Shown: piece after piece, positions 1 through 12,800 of the stretch
How the letters are laid out: each line of letters begins with the position of its first letter
Numbering within the stretch: position 1 is the first letter of the stretch
NCBI RefSeq assembly: GCF_032118995.1
Contig: NC_092668.1
Span: 14,177,501 to 14,241,500 of the forward strand
DNA: 64,000 bases
Direction: 5' to 3'
Source of the DNA: Asterias amurensis
Taxonomy: Eukaryota > Echinodermata > Asteroidea > Forcipulatida > Asteriidae
Notes under the pieces: model-generated
Database searches by the model: none
What the model was told of the DNA's origin: nothing
The model's input: the letters and a program-made list of their open reading frames with translations, nothing else
Position numbers and translations under genes: made by a program

Positions 1-2400
1 AGCCCTGCTGCAGTACCACATCTAGTTGCATCAGTGCAACTTATAATGGATAGATTTCTGCATCTAGCCACCACTTTTCATCCATTTTTACCAGAAAGAA
101 TATCTCATTTGAGAAAATTAAATACTAAATATAAAATAGTGGTGGCAGGACACAGAAATGTTTCTTTATTGTTTACACTCCTGGTACAAGAATTAGCCTA
201 CATTTAATTAAATTAACACCCTACTGTCTGTCCATTCAATATCTTCTACTGTAATTTTAATGATTGGCAAACTATGCCAGCCTGCATTTTGGTAAATGCA
301 TTTTTACTATACACAGTCAAAAGTTAATGCTGAAACCATGGAGGTAAACAAAAGTTGGTGAAATTGAAAACCAGAACTTTAAGAAACCAAAACTTCTCTT
401 ACTCCAACACCAAGAACTTCTTTTAAAAATGTGTCCTTTGTTACCTACAACTTACTTGCTTCAGGAATTCTTCATCCAGACTCCAAAAAACCTTCATTGA
501 AGCTCAGAAATTGCAGCACAAAATAAAAGCACATGGTGTTTTGAATCTTCCCCCACATAAAAACAAGATGGCACATTGGCAAGATGGACTGATGCATTAC
601 CCTGTCGAGGGTTGTTGTAGGGTGTGAGGGGCAGACTGTACCAAAGTATTCAGACTGGGTAGGTGGTAAAGCTGAGGGACAAACTGTTACAGTACATTTT
701 AAAACTTTTTGGAGAATGGGAATAACATAGCATAGAGTAAGGAAAAGCTTCTGTTTTAATTGAAGTAATTTTGAATACAGTTTTGGTTTGTGTTCCCCCC
801 TTATAAATCATAATGATCCATTGAAAGTTAGTGTGGTTGTAGAGTATATATCTTTTGGACTTTTTAATTTGGTGGTGGGAGTGGGCAAGTGGGGGCAAAG
901 GAGTGTATTGAACCATTCAATTGTGCATGGGGGGGGGTGCTTCCCCCTGTTTTTTTCATAAAGCCTGTAAGCATGAAAACTTGCTAAGCACATAAATATT
1001 TTGCTTAGCAGAAACAGGTTTTAACCAGCCAAAAATTTATATTTCTGCAACTGGTACACCCCCACTAAATTCTAGCTCAGCACAGATATTTGTTAACAGC
1101 TTTCTGAAAATTTGCCCTGCAGACTTGTTGGAAGGGTGACTACGCTCTGTCACTATGTGGTTGCGGATTGGGTGTCGTCACCGCGTGAACAGGAAGGGTG
1201 ACATCATGCTAATACCCAACGGTCAATTAACGTTTCAACGTCTGTCCAGCCCCCTGGCCACTTTTGAGTTGCTTGTTCAGGGTGATGCGTTTTGTAAACA
1301 TACCTCGGGTTGTGTTTGAATTTTAAAGGCAGGGTAGATTTTTGGTAACTGTCAAAGACAGTATTCTCACTGGGTGAACAAAACTGCTAAGTACAACTAA
1401 CTTAGCACAACTTTCTGTTTGACACCTTGTTGAAAACATCACACCCTGTTCCACTTTTAGCAGGAAGTCTGTTCCCAAAAATTAAATCACACCGTTCCTT
1501 TCCTTAACTATGAAGAGTAATATACTTCCTACGACGGCTTTTTTGTTTTTCTTTCTGAAAATCTTTCCCAATATTTTGTAGGAAACCAAGCTTTAACCGA
1601 TGACTAAACTTCTCAACTCCCCCACAGTTTGCGGTTTGATACTGTAGTGGCCTCACTTGACAAGATAAACACAAGGGCAATGACAACATAGCAGTATGAT
1701 TCTGAACCCCAAACCACATTGCTACTAATTCTCGCTATGCCTGACACACTTTGATCGATGTTGACAACCATGTCCTGGGAAACGTGCCCACCGACATTAC
1801 ATCAGACCCCTTCGCTAAAATATTTCTCCTTCAAACATGGATATTATCACAAACTAGATCATGGCCTGATTGGTTCGCCTAGCACTGGATTTGCTTAGCA
1901 AAGACAAATGTTGACTAGCAAGGTTACCAGCCAAAGTTTCAGGTGATAGCGTATGGTAATCATGGACATACCCATAGTCCGACATCCTAATGTTCTGATG
2001 ATGACACCCACATGTCCCGACAATGAGCTTTCTAGCAGTAAATTTGCTTAGCACAGAAAAATGTTGCTTAGCAAGAACAGGTTACCTTGCTAAAATTTCA
2101 GGTTTTAGAGTGTGGTTATGGTTACACATCCATGTTCCGACATCTTTATGTTCCTAAGATTGTCTCTTGGTAAAATTTGCCCCCAGGTCAAGTCAGAAAA
2201 TTAGACCACTCTGATTGTAAAAACTTTCTGGCACACCCTTTTAAATACCTCAGGGGGGAATAAAAAAGGAACTTCTTCCTGGACGGGAGACAGGTCAAAG
2301 CTTTAATGGACTGTGACTGATGGTCATGTCCACCAAATACCTGGTCGTTCACCCACCCCTGTCTGGGGGCTAGACTGTGATCAGAGACTTAATTTTAGGG
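1..2400. other. Non-coding stretch, no gene recognised
   Basis: No open frame here looks like a protein I know and no splice-bounded exon stands out. A degraded fold-back element of the GCTAAGCA family lies at about 953-1121 (CTTGCTAAGCACA near the left end, AACAGCTTTCTGAAA near the right end). Related fragments with TTGCTTAGCA and GGTTACCAGCC are seen at about 1850-2100. The stretch also holds homopolymer runs (G8 near 930). It may carry 3' sequence of the RhoGAP gene or belong to the next gene outside the window; the sequence does not decide this. Confidence 0.5.
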
Positions 2401-2404
2401 GTCA

Positions 2405-2695
2405 AACTTGAAGCTCATGTTAGAGTTGCAATCAAAAGGTTGTGGGTTCGAATCCTACCTAGCTATCCACTGATTTCACAATGACTAGAATCAGTTTTGT
2501 CGTACAATGGAGCATGCTCCATGGTTATAATGAACAATAATTTCTTGATTTGTGCAATTCATAATCATAGACGTTAAACCAATGTTTGTATGAGAGAGAT
2601 TGGCTGTTGCCAGCTTTGTGTTTTTATCCCTTAAGGAAGTTTGCCGAGTTCCCTTGACGGGAAGATCATCTAAACAACAAACAAGTAGACTCCTG
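2405..2695 (+). repeat. tRNA-derived SINE, family A
   Basis: The left part has a tRNA-like B box (GGTTGTGGGTTCGAATCC). It is followed by a body shared with copies at 8905-9196, 47104-47380 and, inverted, 27172-27345: TTTCTTGATTTGTGCAATTC, ATAGACGTTAAACCAATG, and GAGTTCCCTTGACGGGA near the 3' end. RNA polymerase III SINE structure is inferred from the B box. Several dispersed copies in one window show that it is an interspersed repeat and not a tRNA gene. Confidence 0.8.
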
Positions 2696-2940
2696 TTAGA
2701 TTACTCCTCCATTGTCTTAGGGAACCTTCACATAAAGTGTGAGCAATTAAGACATCAGGAAGCCAAGGTGACCTGGGTTGAATTATCATCTACTCACACC
2801 ACTCACTCCTCAACTTAATTCAGTTATAGTTAGCGATAATAACGTGTTTGTACCTTGTTAGATGAAGACATCAAACGTGGATTATAAATCAAGACAGGCA
2901 ACAAGAAATAAAGGGACTGGACCCAATTTTACAACCCAGT

Positions 2941-3299
2941 TAAAGGAACACGTTGCCTTGGATCGGTCAAGTTGGGCTTTGAAAAGCGTTTGTAACCGTT
3001 TGTTATAAAATGCATATTATGGTTAGAAAGATGTTTTGAAAGTAGAATACAATGATCCACACAAATTTGCCTTGAAAATGCGTGGTTTTACTTGCCAACT
3101 AACACGGGTCGGCCATTTATAATGGCCGACCGTGGTAGTCGATGAGGTAAAAGGAAAACCACGCAATTTCGAGTGATACTTGTGTGGATCATTATATTCT
3201 ACTTTTAAAATATCTTTCTAATCATATGCATTTTATACAAACGGTTACAAACGCTTTTCAAAGACCAACTCGACCGATCCAAGGCAATGTGTTCCTTTA
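2941..3299. mobile_element. 359-bp fold-back MITE
   Basis: The two halves are near-perfect inverted complements. The left end reads TAAAGGAACACGTTGCCTTG and the right end is its complement with one or two changes. The palindrome extends through the GGTCGGCCATTTATAATGGC centre, so the transcript would form one long hairpin. The flanks are compatible with a TA target duplication, but the duplicated bases overlap the terminal repeat so this is not certain. No transposase frame is present; it is a non-autonomous DNA element. Confidence 0.85.
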
Positions 3300-3943
3300 G
3301 GCAGAAATCTTCGCTAAGCAAACAATGAGTGGGGCACAGATTCTTCTTGATACCAGCTGCATTTAAATAAATACAATGGATGGAAACATTTAATGTACAA
3401 GTTATATTTATTGTTAGCCCATCTTTTTTCCCCAGCACAATAAAGTAGATATAAATACCACTGCACTGATTAGTATTACATACGCATATTTACAGTTTCA
3501 AGTTTTTACAGTCAGAAATCTGTATATTTAAATTTGATTTAAAATACACTTTTAATACAGAAATATTACAACTGGAATGGTTAATATTTAATAAAAAACA
3601 TTCATTTTAGAAGACCATGGGGACTTTAAACTGGCAGCTTGGAAGACACCAACTGCACGACATGAAAAAGGAAAATTTTGTAGAATTTGTTGTTTTCAAG
3701 TGGTTTCCTTTTCTCCCAAAATTTAATTGAAATTAAAGTGTGTTTTTCTTGGCAAGTTTCTAAAACTTGTTGCCTGTAAACTGCCCGGTTTGACAAGCAA
3801 ACAATGATGCACCAGGGAGTGAGTTCTTAAATTGGTCTCAACGTTTCGACTAGCTTGCTCTCATCATCTTCGGGAGACTTTACTCTTCTAATAACCAATG
3901 ATGTACCACCCCTTCATGATGTTTCTTGTAAACAGCATCTAAA

Positions 3944-4245
3944 TGAATGTACTCTTCCAGCAAACAAGAATGTACCATCCATTTAAAGATTGTCTAGTAA
4001 ACCCATAAGAGTTTGGAATGAATGTACTCTTCCATCAAACAAGAATGTACCATCCATTTAAAGATTGTCTAGTAAACCCATAAGAGTTTGGAATGAATGT
4101 ACTCTTCCATCAAACAAGAATGTACCATCCATTTAAAGATTGTCTAGTAAACCCATGAGAGTTTGGAATGAATGTACTCTTCCAGCAAATTATGATGTAC
4201 CATCCCTTTAAAGATTGTCTAGTAAACCCATGAGTGAAGGACCAT
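3944..4245. repeat. 75-bp tandem repeat, four copies
   Basis: The phrase GAATGTACTCTTCCA recurs at 3944, 4020, 4095 and 4170, giving a 75-76 bp period. Each unit continues with ATGTACCATCC and AAAGATTGTCTAGTAAACCC. The middle copies are nearly identical; the outer ones have diverged, and a weaker partial copy precedes 3944. It is a local minisatellite downstream (3' side) of the RhoGAP gene. Confidence 0.85.
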
Positions 4246-5734
4246 CAGTGAATGTGTCAGGTTGGCATTGTCTCTGCAGACCAACAATGAGTCACTAAAA
4301 CCCACAAGGGTCTCCCTTTAATCTAACACAGCCCAACAACACAACGTTGTTCGTCGAACATTCTACAAAATGACTCACAAACCCTACCCCTTCTAACATT
4401 TGACGAAAACTGTCATCAAGTTTTACTGTCAACGTGTACATGAGTAACTATGATATTCTTTGTTTTTCCCCCTGGTTTGATGGATGTTACCATGCCAACG
4501 GAGTTGAGGCGTTTTGGACTGGCACGTGGACTCCCAATCACCCAATTAACCCTACTTCTGAAAAAAGCACCATGTGGGGCTACGTGCGTTTGGATAGACT
4601 CAGAGGGAGTAACTTCAGTAAATGAGACAGTTACAATTATAGTCACTAAACAAGTCACCAAGTTGATATAAACATTATGAATATTCATTAAAATGTAAAT
4701 TGAAACAGGTCATGTGACAAACCATGTCATCAACATAAATAGTAACACAGGACAATGCATAAAATACAACAGGGACACACCGCCGCTGCGAATGACATCA
4801 AATCAATCCCTCTAAAGATATCTGTAGTCCTAATTGACAAAAGCGAGGTGAATTTCATGCCTAGGAAATTCACAGAGAATGATTCTTCCCAATTGAATTG
4901 AGCTCAACTTTTCTGGATGTTTTTACTTTAAAACTGTCGCCATTTGTTCACCCCCTCGACATCTACATTTGACTACAAATCCGTCTTTACTTGGACAGGA
5001 AATAGGGGTTGGAGACGGTTTAAATCTGATAGTGATCTCTCGCTTTAAAGTGAATGCACCTTGGATTAATCAGTCTGAAAAAAAAGAAAAAACACTGCCA
5101 AGAATTCGGAGAAGTTTCAACTATCTACAGACACCATCTGGTGAAGGTGTCAGTAAATTTCATTCTATCTTAACTCCAGAAAGACTCTGGTATGGTCCAA
5201 ACGTCAGGTTGTTTAAAAACATTTTGTTTTGAATTCATACCAGAGGTTTGGTCGGTAAGCAGTTTGCAGCAGCTGGTTCTATTTTCGCTTCTATCTTAAA
5301 CGAGGTTGCTTATGGTTTTACTTTTTACGGATTTTGTGTTGTTTCTTTGTTTGCTTGTTTGGGTTTTCTTTGGGGGGAGGGGGAACGGGAGGGTGAAAGT
5401 TGAGCGCAAGTTTGGTTTCAAATGAAATGACACAGCCCGCCAGTTTTAACGGCACAGCCTACAAGTATTTCTTTTTGACAGGCCTAATTGGAATAGCACA
5501 GGGATTCTGTGCAGTAGAGCCTTGTGGCCTTTTGGGCAACTGGGTGTAATTGTTTCTCCTAATTCAATCAGAAAGGGGTGTGGTGGGGTAACGCCAAGGG
5601 TTAATCTTGCCTTTGGGTTAGAAAAACCTGCATTTATTCAGCCTCAAACCAAGTTAAAGAATACTCTGCTACGCAATTTGTCAAACCCGTATTTTCTGCT
5701 TAACAGCTTTATGAAAATAAATTTAGGTAAAGGA
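4246..5734. other. Non-coding stretch, no gene recognised
   Basis: Several short open frames occur on both strands around 4416-4690 and 4969-5232, but they overlap one another, lack splice-bounded structure and match no family I recognise. I see no tandem structure here. It lies 3' of the RhoGAP gene and could include part of its 3' untranslated region. Confidence 0.4.
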
Positions 5735-6113
5735 CCAAATTTCATAGAGATAGTTAAGTAGAAAAAGTAGCTAAGCCCAACAAAATTGTGCTTGTACAAG
5801 TCGCCAAAATGACATTGCTCATGTGCAATCTGTGACTGGTATCCTGCTAATTTCTGCGTATTAGAAACTTTTTAAGCAATATTTTATGCTTAAGCAGCTC
5901 TATGAAATTGTGCTCAGGGCCCAAATTCATAAAACCTTTGAGCATAACAACTTGCTAAGCACAAAAACCTTGCTTCACAGAAACTGGTTATTATCAGCCA
6001 AAGGTCCTTACAGTTTACAATGTTTCAACTGGTGCCCTACTCGTTTGTTTCTTAGCAAATTTGCAAAGCTGTATTTTCTGCTTAACAGCTTAATATGAAA
6101 TAGGACCCTGGTG
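5735..6113. mobile_element. Two adjacent fold-back elements (GCTAAGCA family)
   Basis: The first unit runs from AGGACCAAATTTCATAGAG (about 5735) to GCTCTATGAAATTG (about 5915). The second runs from GGGCCCAAATTCATAAAACC (5918) to ATGAAATAGGACCCTGG (about 6113). In each, the start is the inverted complement of the end, and the interior carries GCTAAGCAC motifs and their complements. The same family occurs at least ten times in the window, so this is a MITE-like, palindromic non-autonomous element. Confidence 0.75.
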
Positions 6114-6484
6114 TTAAGCACGATAACAGTGGTCAGCAAAGCGTACTCTGTGTTGACCTTTGCTGACCTTGTCAACCTCCCACTACGGATCATTTCACAC
6201 CTATCAATAAAACCACACAAGCATCAGAGCTTAAAATCAGCTCCGATTATAAGCACTTATGATTGATGGGGAGGCAATCTGCCGATGACACCTCTCATAC
6301 TGCATGGAGTTAACCGCCCTCACTCATAGGTTGAGATTACTAGGGGCTTTCCTGTTATTTTCTGTCCTGGTTAACATCGCAACCAGATAAAAACTCTCAC
6401 AATCAAAACATTGTGATTTAAACAGCTGTGACGGAGTGGACATATTGGAGAGCGAAACATAGGCGTACAAGTAACAGTTAAACT

Positions 6485-6600
6485 AAGAGAGGTTTGCGGT
6501 AACACCATGTGAAAATCTCTTTTTGAGGAGTGTTGGTTCTGAAAAGAATCAATGGTTAACGACTCAACGTTTTCATCAGTATGCTCTAATCATTCCAACA
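6485..6600 (+). repeat. Dispersed repeat with GCGGTAACACCATGTG
   Basis: The sequence GGTAACACCATGTG, a GTTGGTTCTGAAAAGAA block and the end CAGTATGCTCTAATC recur, diverged, at about 42015-42120 and 55480-55545, with shorter pieces near 3830-3890 and 31990-32090. It is an interspersed repeat of unknown class. The ends are not clearly inverted, so I cannot say whether it is a SINE or a MITE. Confidence 0.55.
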
Positions 6601-6834
6601 ATAAATGGAAGACGATCAGAGCAATAACCGTCTGTTCTTTTCAGAAAAAACACGACTCCAAAAAAGATTTTCAAATGGTTTGTATGAACCAAAAGTATTT
6701 CTCGCCATTAACTTTAAGAGTGATTACCAAATGTATACCATCCCTTTAGTAAAGAAGTTTTCTTACAAGAACTTGAGAGGGGAGGAGTATTGCTGAAGAT
6801 GATGAGAATGAAATGATGATGCTGCTGAGGAGCC

Positions 6835-9800
6835 TTATCTGATACCAAGACGTCTCTTGAGGCTGTCAATCTCCAGCTGCAACTGACGATTTCGCTCCTC
6901 TGTCGAGTTACGGGCTGCCTCCTAGAATAGATAAAAGATGAAATTGAAACACTTGAGTCTCACATGTAGTTGAGTTCTTAAGCCCCATTGTTTGTTCCAA
7001 AACAATATCCTAATACCATGCCATCTTGTTTCTTTGAGTGAACTTGTACATTTCAGGGCAGGAACATCAGAATATTCGAGTTGTTGGTACTCCTAAAGTT
7101 TGGCACAATGTCAAGATCCCGCAGAATATTCCTGCAGTCCACGAGACTGCCAAAGTATGCCCAAGGGATTGTCCCCTGTACCAAGAGCATGTCCGACTTT
7201 TGAGACGCTCTCCCACTTAAGAAGATATTTCTCTCCACCCTTACTTTTCAACCCTCATCTTGAATGCCTCTTTGAGAATTTTGGTCTGAAAAAAATAATA
7301 ATAACAATAATGACAATAAAGAGAAACTAACCTCAGCGCACAACTTGACTCTTAGTGATTCCCGCTCTTTCTTGATTTTATCCAATGTTTTCTGCTGTCT
7401 ACCAATCTCTTCCTCTTTCTGTCGTAATCGTGCTCTCAACCCTTGCGAGGGCGCCATTGTATCCCCACTCGGTATAGGTTTTGCACTCGTAGAGGGCTTC
7501 CCGTTCATCTCGTTGGTGCCTGATCGTTGCACCTGGTTTTGTCTAGGTTTCAGTGTGTCGCCGTTAAAGACCGTCTTGACAGCGGTCTTGGGCGGGGGTT
7601 TCAGGGCATCCCCGTTGGTCCTTGTAGACTGCTTGACGAATATCGGCTGGAGATAGTCATCCTCGCTTGTGGTAGCCGCTTTAAGGTCCCGAATCAAAGC
7701 AGTATGAAGTGGGTTTGGGTTCTGGTAGGCGTTGGCCCCATTACAGGTGTCTGGTGATTGCTCCTTGATGGCGATCGCTAAGGATTTCACATTCTGATAG
7801 GTGGACTGCACCTGGCTGTGAACGTCTCCATTCTGAAACTTATGTTTCTTTCCACGCAACACCGGTCCGTCCGACCCATTCACCTTACCGCTATGGGGGT
7901 TATCGCTGGAGTGACGTCGCGGTCCGTTTGCAATCACGCCGAACGAAGCGGGATCACGATATGACACGCCGTACCGCTTTGCTTTCTGCTCGTTCTGCGA
8001 GGGCGGTTTATTCGGCATTTCCGAGATGCGATTCTTCAGGGATTCAATTAATGAGGGTCCGCTGGAGAGATCTAAGTTCTCATAGATACTGTTCACATCT
8101 GCCGGGGTGCCGTACTCCTCCCCAAAGAGTTCCAACTCGTAATTACAGCTCTCCGTCTTCTGAATCCTGCTGTGTTTCTTCTCCTGCCCGTCACCTCCTC
8201 GCCAATCCTTCCCATTTTCCTGAAATCTTGGAATTATCTCGACTTCGTACTCACAGGAGCTCGCCCTCTCATACAAGCTTCCTGTCGAGTCGAAGCTAGA
8301 CATCGGCGATGCCGAAGAAGGTGGGGCTTCAATGACCTCATAGTCCATCTGTATATCGCTCGTCGGTGGGAACAACTTGTCCTGATGGTTGATCAGGTAG
8401 TGCACGAGTCTTAAGCTGAGAGCTGTGCTTCCGAGTAAGAAGGCCCCTTGGGCATGCTTCGGCCGTAAGATATGCGGAGCGAAGATATTAGCTAGGTTAC
8501 CAAGTCCCATCTTATTGTAGGCCTCCTGGCGATGGACATCGTGTAGGAACTGACAGAGATACTTAAGAAGGTTGTAGTTGATGCGGGGAAGGAGGGCCAG
8601 CTGGATGATCAGCTTGTGTCGACCCTCGTCTTCGTTCTCTTGGAGGTACTGCATGACGGGGATGAAATATTTACAATGGCGCCATGGGATGATAGGCTCC
8701 GGGAGTAGCTGGAAGTAACGCTTCAGCAGTGAGGCAACGGTGTGGATCCCTGCGTTGGCCTCGTCAAAGCTGGGTCTTTCCCCTTTGTCAAAAGCATCTT
8801 GAAGCTCTTGCACCAGACAACTGCGTCCGTTCAATCTATAGTTAGAAAATAGTAGAGTTTTAGCAATCATACTTGTTAAGACCAGCAAAAGGGCAAAACT
8901 ATTTGTTCAGTGGTTAGACTGCAGGACTTGCAATCAAAAGGATTGGGGCTTGAATCCTACCAAGCTAAGTCAATGACTAGACTTAGTATTGTCGTCTAGT
9001 TACTGAATCACAAATTTCTTGATTTGTGCAATTCATAATCATAGACATTAAACCAATGTTTGCATGTGAGAGAGATTTGCTTTTGCTTGCTTGGTGTTTT
9101 CATCCCCTTGTGAGAGTTTGTCGAGTTCCCTTGACGGGAGATTATCTTAACAGACAGACAAACAAAAACAAACAAACACCCCAACAATCGAACAAACAAA
9201 CAATCAAACAAACCCTACCTGAAGATGCCTTCCTCTCTCAGTCCGTTATTCCTAATGTAATTGACACACAGCTCTACAACCGTCGGGATGACCTTTGTAC
9301 AGGAGTCGCTCTCGTTAATAATGGTGTCTTCTAAACTCTGGCCGAAAACACCTAGAAAGGAAGACAAATAAGATTCCATTTAGAGTTAAGGGTGGTTTGG
9401 ATGTTCAGAGTAATGATCAAGTGAATGGTATGGGTGTTACACAACCACCGAGGTGCCACTAGATATTCTTCCTGCTGGATTTAGAGAGCAATGCGATTTC
9501 CGTACATGTGCCCGCATGCCAGCACAAACTCAACCAATGAAACCTTCAGTTGGTAACAGCAACTTGCCTATACCCTAGAAGGGTACAAGAACAGGGAACC
9601 AGTTCAGATGGCACAGAGCTTTAAAGACGGTTGAAATACCAGGGCCTAGTTTTATAAAGCCTGTAAGTACAAAAATGTGTTAAGCACAGAACAAAATTGC
9701 TAAGCAGAAACTGGGTAAAAGCCAAAATGCAACAAAGTTTGCATTGTTGCAACTGGTGCCTGAGAAATTTTTGCTTAGTAAAGAAAGTTGTTTCTAAACA

Positions 9801-12800
9801 GCTTTAAGAAATTGGGCCCAGTAGCAGTAGGCATAAAGAAATCAAATGTGAGTCATTGAAGTGACTTCTATGAATTGTTTGACATTTCCACTGAACTTTC
9901 CTCCGGAGTTTTTTCCTTTTTCATTGCTATCGAGACCAGCCAGGCCTCGGTGAGCATTTCCAGTGTGTTTTGGGTCTCCTGTGGGCTTTGTCTGGGATGG
10001 CTCAGGCTGACTTAAAGGTAGTGTCAGATGTTGTCCGCCAAACATCGGTAAACAGATTTTCAACCTTGTGCTTATTTGTTCTTATAGTAAAAACTTCCGC
10101 TAGTGTGTTGCAAAGTCTTGCATTCTTTTGAAGCAATCAATTCATCAAGATCAGATGAAGAAAACACGATATATGAGTCTCTGTACGATATGTGTTTCTG
10201 TAGAATCAGGATTTTACTACCGATCAGAAAAAAAAAGGAAATGGAATTACTTCATTGAAATATTTCAAGCTTAAAGAAAAAGGTATACGTTTGATACTAT
10301 GTACATGTAATAGCAAAACAAACTTGGTTTTTGAACATTTTGAGAATCAATCCACTTTGAAGTAATGTGGTGATGAAAAAACGATATCAGTTTAAATGCC
10401 CCGAAATTTGAATCTGAGAAGTGCTACTTTCTCAGTCCAATTACGGATGATTTTTTCTGCGTGGAAAGAAGCGCTCTGGATTTTGAGCCATATCTCAAAA
10501 AAGCAACATTCGTAGCTGTACATGTTAAGCGTAATCGCCAATTTGGCCTGATTGCTTTTTCATCCTGATGTTGGATTGCGGATTCTGTGTCACCCCTTTA
10601 AGTATTTATGCAAGAGTATGAGGTGTCCAAGGGCTGACTGTGATTCAGCAATGTTAGGGGACAGTACGTGACCAACGTGTCATACTCAGCACAAAGCAGG
10701 TTTAGGTTTATTTTTGGCAAAGGCACCTATTCTATTACCAGTCAAAAAAGGCAATCCCATAATTATTTGCTTTGATAATTAAAACTAATACAGCATTTGT
10801 AAGGTGCACTTTCTGTAAACCATTTACAAGGCTCCGGTCTAGTAGAAGCTTAAGTTAAGTTAAGATACTTTCAAATTGTTGGGAAAGCAAGCATGAACAA
10901 GTGTGAACAAGTGTGTTTTAAGTTTCTGCTGGAAGAGAGTGATGTTGTGCATTTGTCCGAGGTCTTTAGGAAGTGAAATCCAGAGTCTTGGTGCTATGTT
11001 GAAAAAAGCATTAGAATGGTGATGGGGAATCGAAATTGAATTTCAGATTGAATTTTTACTAATCGGTTTGAAACTGATTATTAATATAAAAAAATCAATT
11101 ATTGTCAAAAATATATGAAACTGCTGTCTTATCCTGGTGGTTAGTTTAATGTTTAGTTATTAAGAAAACAACCTGCTCACCTCCTCTGACTCTGCGTATC
11201 TCTCTCTGCCAGTGCTCTAGTTCCATCAGCGTCGAGGAACACACCAAGAAGGGTTTTGACTGTGAGCTGTGACTACCACCTTTCTTGGCTGGAGAGAACA
11301 AGGAGCAAAATAAAAATAACTTACTATCCTCATTCAAAACACTTTATACATGTAAGTAGTACTGAGATGAATGTTCATGAAAACACCAGAGCTTTTTAAC
11401 GCCTTGGGTTTCGGCTTTGATCCGGGCTAAAGCTTTGACTCACGCTCGACCAGTAAATTGCCTAAGAAAACAGTATCACCCGACCTTTCCTGTGATGACC
11501 TTTATTTAGACAGCATGACCCGACCTTGTTGGAAGGTTTCCATCATGATACTTATCTCTTTATTCTTCTTGGCTAAGAGATGGGTCTCTAATATCGCAAT
11601 AAAAACAGACATGACACTTAAGGGATGCTTTGTATTGCATGAGGCAGGGCTCACATTTCAAGAAAAGCTGCTTCACACTAGAGCAATTTAGCAAGGGTCC
11701 CTTGTTAAATTATTTAAGATGTACTTAGTGTGAAAGGACAATTGTTGTACTGTCCAGTGTCCCACGTTTCTTGGGTCCCTTTCTTGGGACCCCACCCTTG
11801 TAAAAATCCTTGAACCTGCCATCACTCCATAGTCCCCAAAATTATCAAAATTATACTCACAATCTGAATTATGTTTTTCATTTGGTGTTCCTCTTTTGGT
11901 TGAAGCTTTACGTTCTGTTAAATAAAAACAAATAAACAATTAAGTCCTGAACTAGTAGCAAAGCATAGGAGCCCAACTGCAACAGCCTTGCGGTTAAATA
12001 TTGGAAATCTGAAATAAAAAGTCGCATCCCCTTAAGGTGATCCCCTGGCTGCCACTTCCCAGGTTGTATCGTAATTTAGGTGTGATCCCTAGCTACACGG
12101 CAGTTACAGGTTGAATGGCTTCTGACCGGCATCCCCGAACAAAGATTTTAACAAATAGGAAGACCACCAACATAAGGGCTGGAAAGCTTTTTTAAAAATT
12201 ACTTGAAATCTACAGAGTCAGTTTCCCTTGAGGTTTATTTTTTGATACACTGGATTTACGCAACACTTTCAGGATTTCACGTGCTTGTTTGTGCATGGAG
12301 AAAACCGTGGTTAAGTAACAATAAACCCGGATACGTGTTTTTCATTTGGGTGTGGCAGTTAAGTGGATCTCCATCTGAATGCGGGGGTGGGACGTACGTA
12401 TGGTAGTGGCCCTCTCCCTTAATGAACGCCAGTCATCCTTAATTTGAGCATTGTCTATAACTTGAACGCAAGGACATCAAACTCAACGGGGGCAATGTTC
12501 ACACTCATGACGTACGTCTGAGTCAATTCATGTGGTTATGGCCCTCGTGGCCCGCCCTGGAACACGGGGACAACAAGCACTCTGTACCCAGGTGTCTTAA
12601 GTTGCTGTCAGATTTGACACTTAGAAGGTGTCTGGAAGATGATTAAATATTTGCGATTTTTGGCAGGGAGGGTGGGGGGCGACTATTATGAATCTGTCAT
12701 CGACTTGGATTAAGACAGATGACACTTCTTCAGCGTTGATTCAAATCTTAAAGGTAAAGTGTAGGATTAGGGATCGTGTATAAATTGACCAATCTTAATA

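Noticed and set aside
7928-8299. Plus-strand 123-residue frame within the RhoGAP exon
   Set aside because: It is antisense to the long RhoGAP coding exon, whose domain content is clear, so it is a shadow.
9842-10063. Minus-strand 73-residue frame in a RhoGAP intron
   Set aside because: The composition (SQPEPSQTKPTGD) looks coding-like and the frame lies in the sense orientation, but the flanking exons already join in frame without it and no good donor follows it. It could be an alternative terminal exon; evidence is too thin.
10840-11020. Possible LINE or SINE tail (CAGAGTCTTGGTGCTATG)
   Set aside because: It is reminiscent of repeat tails in other invertebrates, but there is no second copy in the window and no diagnostic motif to name it.
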